64,000 nt of DNA from Streptomyces fragilis (GTDB lineage: Bacteria; Actinomycetota; Actinomycetes; Streptomycetales; Streptomycetaceae), in the NCBI RefSeq assembly GCF_003112515.1, contig NZ_BEVZ01000005.1, forward strand, positions 372,001 to 436,000, given 5' to 3'. Below are positions 7,797 through 16,214 of the stretch, in pieces. The notes under the pieces were generated by a model, which saw only the letters and a list, made by a program, of their open reading frames with translations, was not told the DNA's origin and did not search any database. Within the stretch, counting starts at the first letter, position 1. Each line of letters opens with the position of its first letter. Both the position numbers and the translations under genes were made by a program.

Positions 7797-10687
7797 CGGT
7801 CCTCCTCGGGGCCGAAGAAGCGGTCGGCGATCCGCGCGGCGGCGTCTCCCTGGTCGTACTCGCCGTACCGGGTCATGAACTCCTTCAGCCGGGCCTTGTA
7901 CGCGGCCGGGCCCGCCGGGTCGTCCAGGCGGGAGAGGACCCCGAAGAGCTCCTCGGCCGTGCGCACCACCGGGCCCGGCGCCTCCTCCGCCAGGTCGAAG
8001 TAGGTGCCGCGGCCGTCCGCGTACTCCTCCTGGTCGTAGGTGAAGAACACCATCGGCCGCTGCAGGAGCGAGTAGTCGAACATCACGGACGAGTAGTCGG
8101 TGACCAGGACGTCGGCCAGCAGCAGCACGGGGGTGATGTCGGGTTCCTGGCCGGCGTCGATCACCCGGCCGTGGACCGAGGGCGGTAGGGTGACGCTGTT
8201 GAGGTAGTGCGTGCGGACCAGCAGGGTGAGCCGGTCCCCGAACCGCCGCGCGAACTCCTCCACGTCGAAGGGGAACGTGAAGGAGCGCACCCCGCCGCCG
8301 TCCAGCGCCCGGAAGGTCGGCGCGTACAGCACCACCGGCAGGTCACGGCGGACGCCCAGGCGCAGCGCCAGTTCCTCCGCCGGGCGGGAGGGCGCGCCGG
8401 ACTCGCGGGCCCGCACCAGGGCGTCGTTGCGGGGGTACCCGGTGCGCAGCAGCTTCTCCTCCGGGATGCGGAAGGCCTGGGCCAGGGTGACCTCGTCGTG
8501 CCGCCCGCGGACCACGAAGTGGTCGAAGCGGTCCACCGCCCGCTGGTAGAGCCGCCGTTCGGCCTCCGGCACGGTCCGCAGCTCCGGGGCGTCGAAGCCC
8601 ATCCGCTTCAGCGCGGAGCCGTGCCAGGTCTGGATGTACGTCGTCTCCGGGCGCTTCGCCAGTTTCAGCGGGAAGCCCTGGTTGTCGATCCAGAACTCGG
8701 CCTGGGCCAGCTCCCTCAGGTACCGCCAGGACCAGCGGCGCACCAGCTCGGCGTCGGCCGGGAAGCCCCTGGGCGACCCCTGGTACGACCAGACGGCCCG
8801 CGCCGGCACGCCGCGGCGGCGCAGCTCCTCGTGGATCGCGCGGGGGCTGTCGCCGTACTGCTTGCCGAGGTGGCTCTCGAAGACGACCGTGCCCCTGCGG
8901 ATCGGCAGGACGCGGATCATCCGGTGGTAGGCGTCGATCTTGCGGCGGCCCGAGCGCAGTTCCTGGCGCAGGGCGAGGGCGCCGCGCAGCGCCTTCTTGG
9001 TGAGCCGGGCCGGCGGGCTCTGCATGTGGTGGCGCAGCAGGTCCGCGGTGCGCCGGGGGAGGGTGCCGTGCTGGACCAGGTGGAAGGCCAGGTGGCCGTG
9101 GGAGGAGACCTGCGGGCGGAGGCGGTCGGCCGCCAGCCGGCTCAGCAGCGGCCGCACCCGGACGGTGCCGTCCTCGCCCCCGCCGAGGTCGGTGCGGCCC
9201 GCGGTGAGGCGGGTGGTGGTGCGTTCGCCGTCCACGGTGAGGTGCATCCGCACGTCCCACACGTCGTCCAGCACGCCGACCGGCCGCAGCCCGCGGGCCA
9301 GCGGCACGTCCGCCTCCCAGGCGATGGCCGTGCCCTCGTGGCGCACCGAGCGCACCGGGAAGCGGAAGGAGCGCAGGCTGCGGCGCCGGGCCCGGAACTC
9401 CAGCTCCGCGTCGAGGCGGGCGTCCGGCGCGACCACGCCCAGCGGGTTGACGACCGCGCCCGACAGGCTGACGCCCTCGGGCGACTCGCGGTAGCCGGTG
9501 AGCGCGTTGCGCAGGTACAGGCGGGAGACCGGCTTGTGGTGGAGGTCGAGGTCGGTGACGTCGAGGACGGTGCGGCCCAGCGGGTCGTCGAGGTGCTCCT
9601 CGCACCAGTAGACCCGGCCGTCGCGCTCGACCAGCGGGCTGGACACCTTGTTCCTGTTGAGCAGGGTGTCGACGGCCGGCATCAGGTGCTCCCAGTCCTC
9701 CCGCAGCACGAGGTAGGCGCACAGCCGGTGGACGGGCGACAGCCCCTCGTAGGCCTCCTCGGGGAACTCGCGGAGGTAGCCGTCGGCCATCTCGGCGAAG
9801 CGGCGCCGGTAGTCGTCGTCCAGGAAGGGGAGCTCGCGCAGGTAGAGGACCAGGTCGTGCTTGAGGAACTTGCGGTCCTTGTGCAGCCGCAGCTCGCCCA
9901 TGCCCTCGGCGGCGAGGATCCGGTCGATCCGGCGGTGGATCTCCAGCCGGTCGGCGAAGTTGTTGATCTCGTGCCGCCGGTTGCTGATCGACTTGGCCTC
10001 GGTCTTCCGCACCACGTTCCAGTGGTAGACCGTGTTGGGGATCAGCGTGATGCGGGAGGCGGCCAGGTAGGCGCGGGCCGAGAAGAGCAGGTCCTCGTAG
10101 TGGATGCCGCGCGGGAAGGTCAGGCCCTTCGCCAGCAGCCACTCGCGGCGGTAGCACTTGTTGGTCGAGAGGGTGTCGTAGACCAGCAGGTCGGGGAGCT
10201 CGGCGATCGAGTCGAGGGTGCGGGTCCTGCGGTAGAGCCACGGGTACCAGGGGGCGGTGGTGCCCCACCGGCTGTCCACGTGCACCCGCAGGCACAGCCC
10301 GGAGACCAGGTCCGCGCCGGTCGTCTCGGCGGCCTCCAGCATGTTCCGGCAGGCGTTGGGCTCCAGGGTGTCGTCGCTGTCCAGGAACATCACGTAACGG
10401 CCGCGGGCCACCGCGACACCCCGGTTGCGAGGCTCCCCGCAGCCGCCGCTGTTCTCCGGCAGCCGCACCGCCCGCACCCGGTCCGACGAGGCCGCCAGCC
10501 GGCGGGCCACCTCGAAGGACCCGTCGGTGGAGCAGTCGTCGGCGACGACCACCTCGACGTTGCGCAGGGTCTGCTCCAGGACGGACCGCACCGCGTCCGG
10601 CAGACGCCGCTCGTCGTTGTGGACGATGACCACGACGCTGATGTCGGGCACGTCCTCGTGCTGACTCCTGTCGTGCTGGGCGGACAC
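7793..10687 (-). CDS. GT2 glycosyltransferase fused to CDP-glycerol glycerophosphotransferase (TagF-like)
   Basis: A 964-residue two-enzyme fusion. Residues ~15-330 are a GT-A family 2 domain: VVIVHNDE start, nucleotide-binding ADDCSTDGS, metal-binding DSDD in MFLDSDDT, and the HYEDLLF acid/base region. Residues ~590-955 are a TagF-like polyol-phosphate polymerase with its usual motifs: QTWHGSALKRMG, TGYPRND, YAPTFR and VTDYSSVMFDY. The middle ~250 residues are rich in charged beta-like sequence and may be a linker or acceptor-binding domain. GTG 10687 is chosen because GGAGG lies eight bases before it; the frame opens at GTG 10696, where GGAGG abuts the codon. It forms an operon with the GT4 gene downstream. 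This supports assembly of a teichoic-acid-like glycosylated polyol-phosphate polymer. Confidence 0.9.
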   Translation of the reverse strand: MSAQHDRSQHEDVPDISVVVIVHNDERRLPDAVRSVLEQTLRNVEVVVADDCSTDGSFEVARRLAASSDRVRAVRLPENSGGCGEPRNRGVAVARGRYVMFLDSDDTLEPNACRNMLEAAETTGADLVSGLCLRVHVDSRWGTTAPWYPWLYRRTRTLDSIAELPDLLVYDTLSTNKCYRREWLLAKGLTFPRGIHYEDLLFSARAYLAASRITLIPNTVYHWNVVRKTEAKSISNRRHEINNFADRLEIHRRIDRILAAEGMGELRLHKDRKFLKHDLVLYLRELPFLDDDYRRRFAEMADGYLREFPEEAYEGLSPVHRLCAYLVLREDWEHLMPAVDTLLNRNKVSSPLVERDGRVYWCEEHLDDPLGRTVLDVTDLDLHHKPVSRLYLRNALTGYRESPEGVSLSGAVVNPLGVVAPDARLDAELEFRARRRSLRSFRFPVRSVRHEGTAIAWEADVPLARGLRPVGVLDDVWDVRMHLTVDGERTTTRLTAGRTDLGGGEDGTVRVRPLLSRLAADRLRPQVSSHGHLAFHLVQHGTLPRRTADLLRHHMQSPPARLTKKALRGALALRQELRSGRRKIDAYHRMIRVLPIRRGTVVFESHLGKQYGDSPRAIHEELRRRGVPARAVWSYQGSPRGFPADAELVRRWSWRYLRELAQAEFWIDNQGFPLKLAKRPETTYIQTWHGSALKRMGFDAPELRTVPEAERRLYQRAVDRFDHFVVRGRHDEVTLAQAFRIPEEKLLRTGYPRNDALVRARESGAPSRPAEELALRLGVRRDLPVVLYAPTFRALDGGGVRSFTFPFDVEEFARRFGDRLTLLVRTHYLNSVTLPPSVHGRVIDAGQEPDITPVLLLADVLVTDYSSVMFDYSLLQRPMVFFTYDQEEYADGRGTYFDLAEEAPGPVVRTAEELFGVLSRLDDPAGPAAYKARLKEFMTRYGEYDQGDAAARIADRFFGPEEDR

Positions 10688-10860
10688 CGGCGGCACCTCC
10701 GTGGGTGTGCGGGGAAGGGCGACCAGGGAGAATCAGGGCGTTTCCCCATTCAACCCGCAGCGTCACCGGCCCGCGAGTCCACCGCCGCGACCCGCCCGGC
10801 TCGCCCGCGCCGGGACGATGGGGGAGTCTGGACGCCGGTCGACACCCAGGAGGTACACAC

Positions 10861-11832
10861 ATGAGCTGGCTGGTCACAGGAGGCGCCGGGTACATCGGCG
10901 CCCACGTGGTGCGCGCCATGGCCGAGGGCGGGGAGGACGTCGTCGTGCTCGACGACCTGTCCACCGGCTTCGCGGAGCGGGTGCCCGCCGGCGTGCCGCT
11001 GGTGACGGGCAGCGTCCTCGACGGTCCGCTGCTGGAGCGGACGATGCGCGAGCACCGGGTCACCGGCGTGGTGCACATCGCGGCCAAGAAGCAGGTGGCG
11101 GAGTCCGTGGAGAAGCCGCTCCTCTACTACCGGGAGAACGTCACCGGGCTGCAGACGCTGCTGGAGGCGATGGCGGCCACCGGCGTGGGCAGCATCGTCT
11201 TCTCCTCGTCCGCCGCCGTGTACGGGATGCCCGACGTGGACCTGGTCACCGAGGACACGCCCTGCGCCCCCATCAACCCCTACGGCGCGACCAAGCTCAC
11301 CGGCGAGTGGCTGATCGCCGCCGCCTCCCGGGCGTACGGCATCCGGTCGGCGGCCATGCGCTACTTCAACGTGGCCGGAGCCGCCTCGCCCGAACTGGCC
11401 GACACCGGCACGAGCAACATCGTTCCCATGGTCCTCGGCCGCGTCACGGCCGGTCAGGCACCCCTGATCTTCGGCGACGACTACGCCACCCCGGACGGCA
11501 CCTGCGTCCGGGACTACATCCACGTCCTGGACATCGCCTCCGCCCACCTGGCCGCCGCGAAGCACCTGGCCGGAGCCGAGGAGGGCACCGCGCTGGTCCT
11601 CAACATCGGGCGCGGCGAGGGCAGCTCGGTCCGCGAGATGATCGACCACATCCTGAAGGTCACCGGCCACGAACACCTGACGCCCGAGGCCGGCCCGCGG
11701 CGTCCCGGCGACCCGGCGAGCATGGTGGCCTCCGCCGAGCGCATCTCGAGGGAGCTGGGCTGGTCCGCGCGCCACGACCTGGACGACATGATCCGCTCCG
11801 CCTGGGACGGATGGCGGCACCTCCACCCCTGA
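10861..11832 (+). CDS. galE: UDP-glucose 4-epimerase family protein (GalE-like, extended SDR)
   Basis: NAD-dependent interconversion of UDP-glucose and UDP-galactose, or of a related UDP-sugar. The 323-residue protein begins with the Rossmann motif GGAGYIGAHVV. It has the catalytic serine region SSSAAVYG, the YGATK (Tyr-x3-Lys) pair and RYFNVAGA of GalE-type extended SDRs. The ATG follows AGGAGGT by 5-6 bases. It is transcribed away from the GT2-TagF/GT4 pair, sharing a ~170-bp divergent promoter region, so it probably supplies a UDP-hexose to these transferases. Related 4-epimerases acting on GlcNAc or uronic acids look alike, so the exact substrate is uncertain. Confidence 0.88.
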   Translation: MSWLVTGGAGYIGAHVVRAMAEGGEDVVVLDDLSTGFAERVPAGVPLVTGSVLDGPLLERTMREHRVTGVVHIAAKKQVAESVEKPLLYYRENVTGLQTLLEAMAATGVGSIVFSSSAAVYGMPDVDLVTEDTPCAPINPYGATKLTGEWLIAAASRAYGIRSAAMRYFNVAGAASPELADTGTSNIVPMVLGRVTAGQAPLIFGDDYATPDGTCVRDYIHVLDIASAHLAAAKHLAGAEEGTALVLNIGRGEGSSVREMIDHILKVTGHEHLTPEAGPRRPGDPASMVASAERISRELGWSARHDLDDMIRSAWDGWRHLHP

Positions 11833-11862
11833 CGGCGGCCGGCCGGGGCGGTCGGGGCCGGT

Positions 11863-11892
11863 TTGACCCTCCAGCCCCGGTCACCGTAACCT
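11863..11892 (+). promoter_or_regulatory. Candidate promoter of rplU-rpmA
   Basis: TTGACC (11863-11868) and TAACCT (11887-11892) are separated by 18 bp, a good match to the Streptomyces housekeeping (HrdB) promoter. Transcription would start near 11899. That leaves an untranslated leader of about 150 nt before rplU, long enough for autoregulation; I do not recognise a known leader fold in it. Confidence 0.6.
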
Positions 11893-12050
11893 TGACCCTC
11901 GGCGTGTCCATCGACACGCCACATCCCCGTAAACCTCATTCCTCCCGGCCGGCCGCAGGCTTCGTGCCGCGCCCCGGGAGAGGCCGGTCCCTTGTCACAG
12001 GGAGGCTGGACTGCGGGGGTGCCGTTTCCGAGCGAGAGAGTGAGATCCGC

Positions 12051-12371
12051 GTGTACGCCATCGTGCGCAGCGGTGGTCGCCAGCACAAGGTTGCTGTCGG
12101 CGACATCGTTGAGGTTGACAAGATTTCCACCGCCAAGGTTGGCGACACGGTCGAGCTCTCGACCCTGCTCGTTGTCGACGGCGACTCCGTGACCAGCGAC
12201 CCGTGGGTCCTGGACGGGATCAAGGTCCAGGCCGAGGTCGTGGACCACCACAAGGGCCAGAAGATCGACATTCTGCGCTACAAGAACAAGACGGGTTACC
12301 GTCGTCGGCAGGGCCACCGCCAGCAGTACACGGCGATCAAGGTCACGTCGATCCCCACGGCTGCGAAGTAA
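12051..12371 (+). CDS. rplU: 50S ribosomal protein L21
   Basis: Binds 23S rRNA in the large subunit. The 106-residue sequence YAIVRSGGRQHKVAVGD... with HHKGQKIDILRYKNKTGYRR and a basic HRQQYT end is diagnostic of bL21, and the length is normal. The GTG start is chosen because it gives the conserved YAIV N-terminus; the Shine-Dalgarno is weak (GAGTGAGATC). rpmA follows after 14 bp, the classical rplU-rpmA operon. Confidence 0.97.
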   Translation: MYAIVRSGGRQHKVAVGDIVEVDKISTAKVGDTVELSTLLVVDGDSVTSDPWVLDGIKVQAEVVDHHKGQKIDILRYKNKTGYRRRQGHRQQYTAIKVTSIPTAAK

Positions 12372-12385
12372 GGGACTGAGGAGAC

Positions 12386-12640
12386 ATGGCACACAAGAAG
12401 GGCGCATCGTCCACCCGGAACGGTCGCGACTCCAACGCTCAGCGGCTCGGTGTGAAGCGCTTCGGCGGTCAGACCGTCAACGCCGGTGAGATCCTGGTCC
12501 GCCAGCGCGGCACCCACTTCCACCCGGGTGCGGGCGTCGGCCGCGGCGGCGACGACACGCTGTTCGCCCTCGAGGCCGGTGCGGTGCAGTTCGGCACCCA
12601 CCGTGGCCGCAAGGTCGTGAACATCGTTCCGGTCGCCTGA
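12386..12640 (+). CDS. rpmA: 50S ribosomal protein L27
   Basis: bL27 reaches the peptidyl-transferase centre with its N-terminal arm. The 84 residues start AHKKGASSTRNGRDSNAQRL and continue GVKRFGGQ, VRQRGTHFHPG, all diagnostic. There is no Firmicutes-type cleavable N-terminal extension. The start is ATG 12386 after GAGGAG. It is second in the operon with rplU and followed by a hairpin (12665-12703). Confidence 0.97.
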   Translation: MAHKKGASSTRNGRDSNAQRLGVKRFGGQTVNAGEILVRQRGTHFHPGAGVGRGGDDTLFALEAGAVQFGTHRGRKVVNIVPVA

Positions 12641-12664
12641 GCAGGCTGACCGAACTCATTCGCG

Positions 12665-12703
12665 AGGCGGACCTCACTTCCCTCCGGGGAAGTGGGTCCG
12701 CCT
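12665..12703 (+). terminator. Terminator after rpmA
   Basis: Stem of 17 bp (arms 12665-12682 and 12687-12703) with one bulged T (12674), a TCCG loop and TTTC after the stem. It separates rplU-rpmA from obgE, which would then need its own promoter or read-through. Confidence 0.7.
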
Positions 12704-12771
12704 TTCGCGTGTTGTGTGACACGCGAGCACTTGTTTGACCCAAGACTTACGCGTACTGGAGGCACCTGACC

Positions 12772-14211
12772 ATGACCACCTTCGTGGACCGCGTCGAACT
12801 GCATGTCGCCGCGGGTAACGGGGGCCACGGCTGTGCCTCCGTGCACCGGGAGAAGTTCAAGCCCCTGGGCGGCCCGGACGGCGGCAACGGCGGCCGCGGC
12901 GGCGACGTGATCCTCACCGTCGACCAGTCGGTGACGACGCTGCTCGACTACCACCACGCCCCGCACCGCAAGGCCACCAACGGCAAGCCCGGCGAGGGCG
13001 GCAACCGCTCCGGCAAGGAGGGCGAGGACCTGGTCCTGCCCGTGCCGGACGGCACCGTGGTGCTCGACGGGCAGGGCAACGTGCTGGCCGACCTGGTCGG
13101 CGAGGGCACGTCCTTCGTCGCCGCGCAGGGCGGCCGCGGCGGCCTCGGCAACGCGGCGCTGGCCTCGTCCCGGCGCAAGGCGCCCGGCTTCGCGCTGCTG
13201 GGCGAGCCGGGCGACGCCGGGGACATCGTCCTGGAGCTCAAGACCGTCGCCGACGTGGCCCTGGTCGGTTACCCGAGCGCCGGCAAGTCCTCGCTGATCT
13301 CGGTGATGAGCGCCGCCAAGCCGAAGATCGCCGACTACCCCTTCACCACCCTCGTCCCCAACCTGGGCGTGGTCACGGCCGGCTCCACGGTCTACACCGT
13401 CGCCGACGTCCCGGGCCTCATCCCGGGCGCCAGCCAGGGCAAGGGCCTGGGCCTGGAGTTCCTCCGCCACGTCGAGCGGTGCAGCGTGCTGGTGCACGTG
13501 CTGGACACCGCCACCCTGGAGTCCGACCGCGACCCGGTCTCCGACCTCGACGTCATCGAGGAGGAGCTCAGGAGCTACGGCGGCGGCCTGGACAAGCGCC
13601 CCCGGGTGGTCGTCCTCAACAAGATCGACGTGCCGGACGGCCGCGACCTCGCCGAGATGGTCCGTCCCGACCTGGAGGAGCGCGGCTACCGCGTCTTCGA
13701 GGTGTCCGCGGTGGCCCGCACGGGGCTCAAGGAGCTGTCCTTCGCCCTGGCCGAGCTGGTGGCCAAGCACCGCGCCCGCAAGCCCAAGGAGGAGGCGACC
13801 CGCATCGTCATCCGGCCCAAGGCGGTGGACGACGCCGGTTTCACCGTCACCCGCGAGGAGGACGGCCTGTTCCGCGTCCGCGGCGAGAAGCCGGAGCGCT
13901 GGGTGCGCCAGACGGACTTCAACAACGACGAGGCCGTGGGCTTCCTGGCCGACCGCCTCAACCGGCTCGGCGTCGAGGCGGAGCTGATGAAGGCGGGCGC
14001 CCGGTCGGGCGACGGCGTCGCCATCGGCCCCGAGGACAACGCCGTGGTCTTCGACTGGGAGCCGACGGTCACCGCGGGCGCCGAGATGCTCGGCCGCCGC
14101 GGCGAGGACCACCGCTTCGAGGCGCCCCGCCCCGCCGCGCAGCGCCGCCGCGACCGTCAGGCCGAGCGCGACGAAGCCGTTCAGGAGTTCGAGGACTTCG
14201 AGCCTTTCTAG
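12772..14211 (+). CDS. obgE: Obg family GTPase (GTPase CgtA/ObgE)
   Basis: Essential GTPase associated with the 50S subunit. In Streptomyces Obg has been linked to the onset of aerial growth (established for the family, not shown here). The 479-residue protein has the Gly-rich Obg fold (residues 1-~160, GGDGGNGGRGGDV). The GTPase domain carries the P-loop GYPSAGKSS, DVPGLIPGAS (G3), NKID (G4) and the SA motif. An OCT domain spans ~345-430, followed by an acidic tail ending EEFEDFEPF-like. This is the three-domain actinobacterial form. It has a GGAGG Shine-Dalgarno before ATG 12772. A very strong terminator follows. Confidence 0.96.
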   Translation: MTTFVDRVELHVAAGNGGHGCASVHREKFKPLGGPDGGNGGRGGDVILTVDQSVTTLLDYHHAPHRKATNGKPGEGGNRSGKEGEDLVLPVPDGTVVLDGQGNVLADLVGEGTSFVAAQGGRGGLGNAALASSRRKAPGFALLGEPGDAGDIVLELKTVADVALVGYPSAGKSSLISVMSAAKPKIADYPFTTLVPNLGVVTAGSTVYTVADVPGLIPGASQGKGLGLEFLRHVERCSVLVHVLDTATLESDRDPVSDLDVIEEELRSYGGGLDKRPRVVVLNKIDVPDGRDLAEMVRPDLEERGYRVFEVSAVARTGLKELSFALAELVAKHRARKPKEEATRIVIRPKAVDDAGFTVTREEDGLFRVRGEKPERWVRQTDFNNDEAVGFLADRLNRLGVEAELMKAGARSGDGVAIGPEDNAVVFDWEPTVTAGAEMLGRRGEDHRFEAPRPAAQRRRDRQAERDEAVQEFEDFEPF

Positions 14212-14229
14212 TCACTCCGACACGCCGAA

Positions 14230-14280
14230 ATCCGGCCGGATCTCCCCAGCTCAGTGGGGAGATCCGGCCGGATCTTTTTT
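14230..14280 (+). terminator. Strong intrinsic terminator after obgE
   Basis: Perfect 18-bp arms (14230-14247, 14256-14273) around an 8-nt AGCTCAGT loop, followed by C and six T. A T-run this clean is unusual in such a GC-rich genome and marks the end of the ribosomal/obg unit. Confidence 0.92.
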
Positions 14281-14479
14281 GGCACACCTGTTCGTCGATT
14301 AGCGCATACGGGTCGATAATCGAAAGGATGTATTCCGGTTGTGCATCCTGATGCGCAGGTGGAATGCGTGTGAGCAGGTTGTTTGCGGGAAACGAAACTT
14401 CGAAGGCAGTGTGGTACCAAGTGGTGGGGATCACCCGATCTCCGAGCCCGGACCGCTGATGCCAAGGATGGAATCTCCC

Positions 14480-15979
14480 GTGTCGCAGCGCATAACCGCT
14501 TCTCGCACGACCGCAGTGATCCTCGCCGGCGGGACCGGGCAGCGGGTCGGGCTGCAGATTCCCAAGCAGCTCATCAAGATCGCCGGAAAGGCGGTCATCG
14601 AGCACACGCTGCACACGTTCGAGCAGGCCGACTCCATCGACGACGTGGTGGTCCTGATGGCGCCCGGCTACCTGCCGGACGTCGAACGGATCGTGGAGCG
14701 CGCGGGGTTCACCAAGGTGCGGCGGATCGTCGAGGGCGGCGGCAACCGCAACGAGACCACCCGGCGCGCCATCGAGGTGCTCGGCGAGGGCCTCGCCGAG
14801 GGGGAGGACCTCGACGTCCTCTTCCACGACGCGGTGCGCCCGCTGCTCAGCCGGCGGGTCATCGACGACTGCGTGCGCGCCCTGCGGCGGTACCAGGCGG
14901 TGGACGTGGCGATCCCGTCGGCGGACACCATCATCGTCACCCGCACCCACGGGGAGGACGGGGAGTTCATCACCGAGATCCCCGACCGCTCCCGGCTGCG
15001 CCGCGGCCAGACGCCCCAGGCGTTCAAGCTGTCGACGATCCGTCACGCCTACGAGATCGCCGCCCAGGACCCGAACTTCCAGGCCACCGACGACTGCTCG
15101 GTGGTCCTCAAGTACCTGCCCGACGTGCCGATCCACGTGGTCGCCGGCGACGAGTACAACATGAAGGTCACCCAGCCGGTGGACGTCTTCATCGCCGACA
15201 AGCTCTTCCAGCTGGCCTCCACGGCGGCCCCCGAGCCCCGCGGCGAGGAGTGCTACCGGGAGCTGCTCACCGGCCGCACGGTGGTCGTCTTCGGCGGCTC
15301 CTACGGCATCGGCAAGGACGTCGCGGACCTGGCGGCGGGCTACGGCGCCTCGGTGTACGCGCTGGGCCGGTCCACCACCGGCACCCACGTGGAGAACGCC
15401 GAGGACGTCGAGAAGGCGCTCAGCAAGGCGTACGCGGAGAGCGGCCGGATCGACTACGTCATCAACACCGCGGGCGTGCTGCGCATCGGCAGGCTCGACG
15501 AGACGGACAACGACACCATCCTGGAGGCCCTGCGGGTCAACTACCTCGCGCCCGTGCAGATCGCCCGCTCGGCGTACCGGTACCTCGCCGCGACCAAGGG
15601 CCAGCTGCTGCTGTACACCTCCAGCAGCTACACCCGGGGCCGTGCCGACTACAGCCTCTACTCCTCCACCAAGGCCGCGGTCGTCAACCTCACCCAGGCG
15701 CTGGCCGACGAGTGGGCCGCCGACGGGGTGCGGGTCAACTGCGTCAACCCCGAGCGCACGGCGACACCCATGCGGACGAAGGCCTTCGGCCAGGAACCGG
15801 CGGACTCGCTCCTGTCCTCCCGGGCGGTCGCCCGTACCTCGCTGGACGTGCTGCTCTCCGACCTCACGGGTCACGTCATCGACGTGCGGCAGCAGGATCC
15901 GACGGCGGTCGCCGGCCAGGCGTCCGGATTCGAGCAGGCGCTCGCGACGGTTCTTGACCGGCACGACGGCGTGGCATAA
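14480..15979 (+). CDS. Bifunctional cytidylyltransferase/SDR reductase (CDP-ribitol synthase-like)
   Basis: 499-residue fusion. Residues 1-~235 are an IspD/TarI-type cytidylyltransferase: AVILAGGTGQRVG, IPKQL, FHDAVRPL, TPQAF, TDDCSV. Residues ~255-490 are a classical short-chain reductase: FGGSYGIGKD cofactor loop, NTAG, and the catalytic YSSTK in YSLYSSTKAA. The same pairing in Haemophilus Bcs1/Acs1 reduces ribulose 5-phosphate and makes CDP-ribitol; I infer a CDP-ribitol or similar CDP-polyol product. GTG 14480 is chosen (AAGGATGGA seven bases upstream, and the SQRITAS start fits Streptomyces homologs); ATG 14459 or 14468 are alternatives. It would feed the TagF-like transferases on either side. 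Confidence 0.85.
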   Translation: MSQRITASRTTAVILAGGTGQRVGLQIPKQLIKIAGKAVIEHTLHTFEQADSIDDVVVLMAPGYLPDVERIVERAGFTKVRRIVEGGGNRNETTRRAIEVLGEGLAEGEDLDVLFHDAVRPLLSRRVIDDCVRALRRYQAVDVAIPSADTIIVTRTHGEDGEFITEIPDRSRLRRGQTPQAFKLSTIRHAYEIAAQDPNFQATDDCSVVLKYLPDVPIHVVAGDEYNMKVTQPVDVFIADKLFQLASTAAPEPRGEECYRELLTGRTVVVFGGSYGIGKDVADLAAGYGASVYALGRSTTGTHVENAEDVEKALSKAYAESGRIDYVINTAGVLRIGRLDETDNDTILEALRVNYLAPVQIARSAYRYLAATKGQLLLYTSSSYTRGRADYSLYSSTKAAVVNLTQALADEWAADGVRVNCVNPERTATPMRTKAFGQEPADSLLSSRAVARTSLDVLLSDLTGHVIDVRQQDPTAVAGQASGFEQALATVLDRHDGVA

Positions 15980-16002
15980 TCGGCCGCAATTGCCAGAAAT
16001 CG

Positions 16003-16050
16003 TTCAGGCCTCCGCGGCCGCGTCGAGAGGTGCGGTCGCGGAGGCCTGAA
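16003..16050 (+). terminator. Hairpin after the CDP-polyol synthase gene
   Basis: Perfect 14-bp arms (16003-16016 and 16037-16050), with further pairing inside the loop. There is no T-run. Two copies of CACCTGAACAG and three near-copies of a 9-bp TCGCACCAG unit follow (about 16051-16122). Confidence 0.65.
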
Positions 16051-16214
16051 CACCTGAACAGCCGTCTCACCTGAACAGCTGAATACCGCAGGAATCGCAC
16101 CAGTCGCACCAGTCGCACCAATCGGGAAAACGCACGGTCTTTTCCGGAACTGTCGGAGTTATGCGCCCACCGTTCACGCACCAAGCCGGCACCTCTCCAG
16201 GAGCAAGGTCAGAC

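Noticed and set aside
8207..10864. 885-codon plus-strand open frame over the GT2-TagF gene
   Set aside because: Antisense shadow; the minus-strand product has full glycosyltransferase and TagF motifs.
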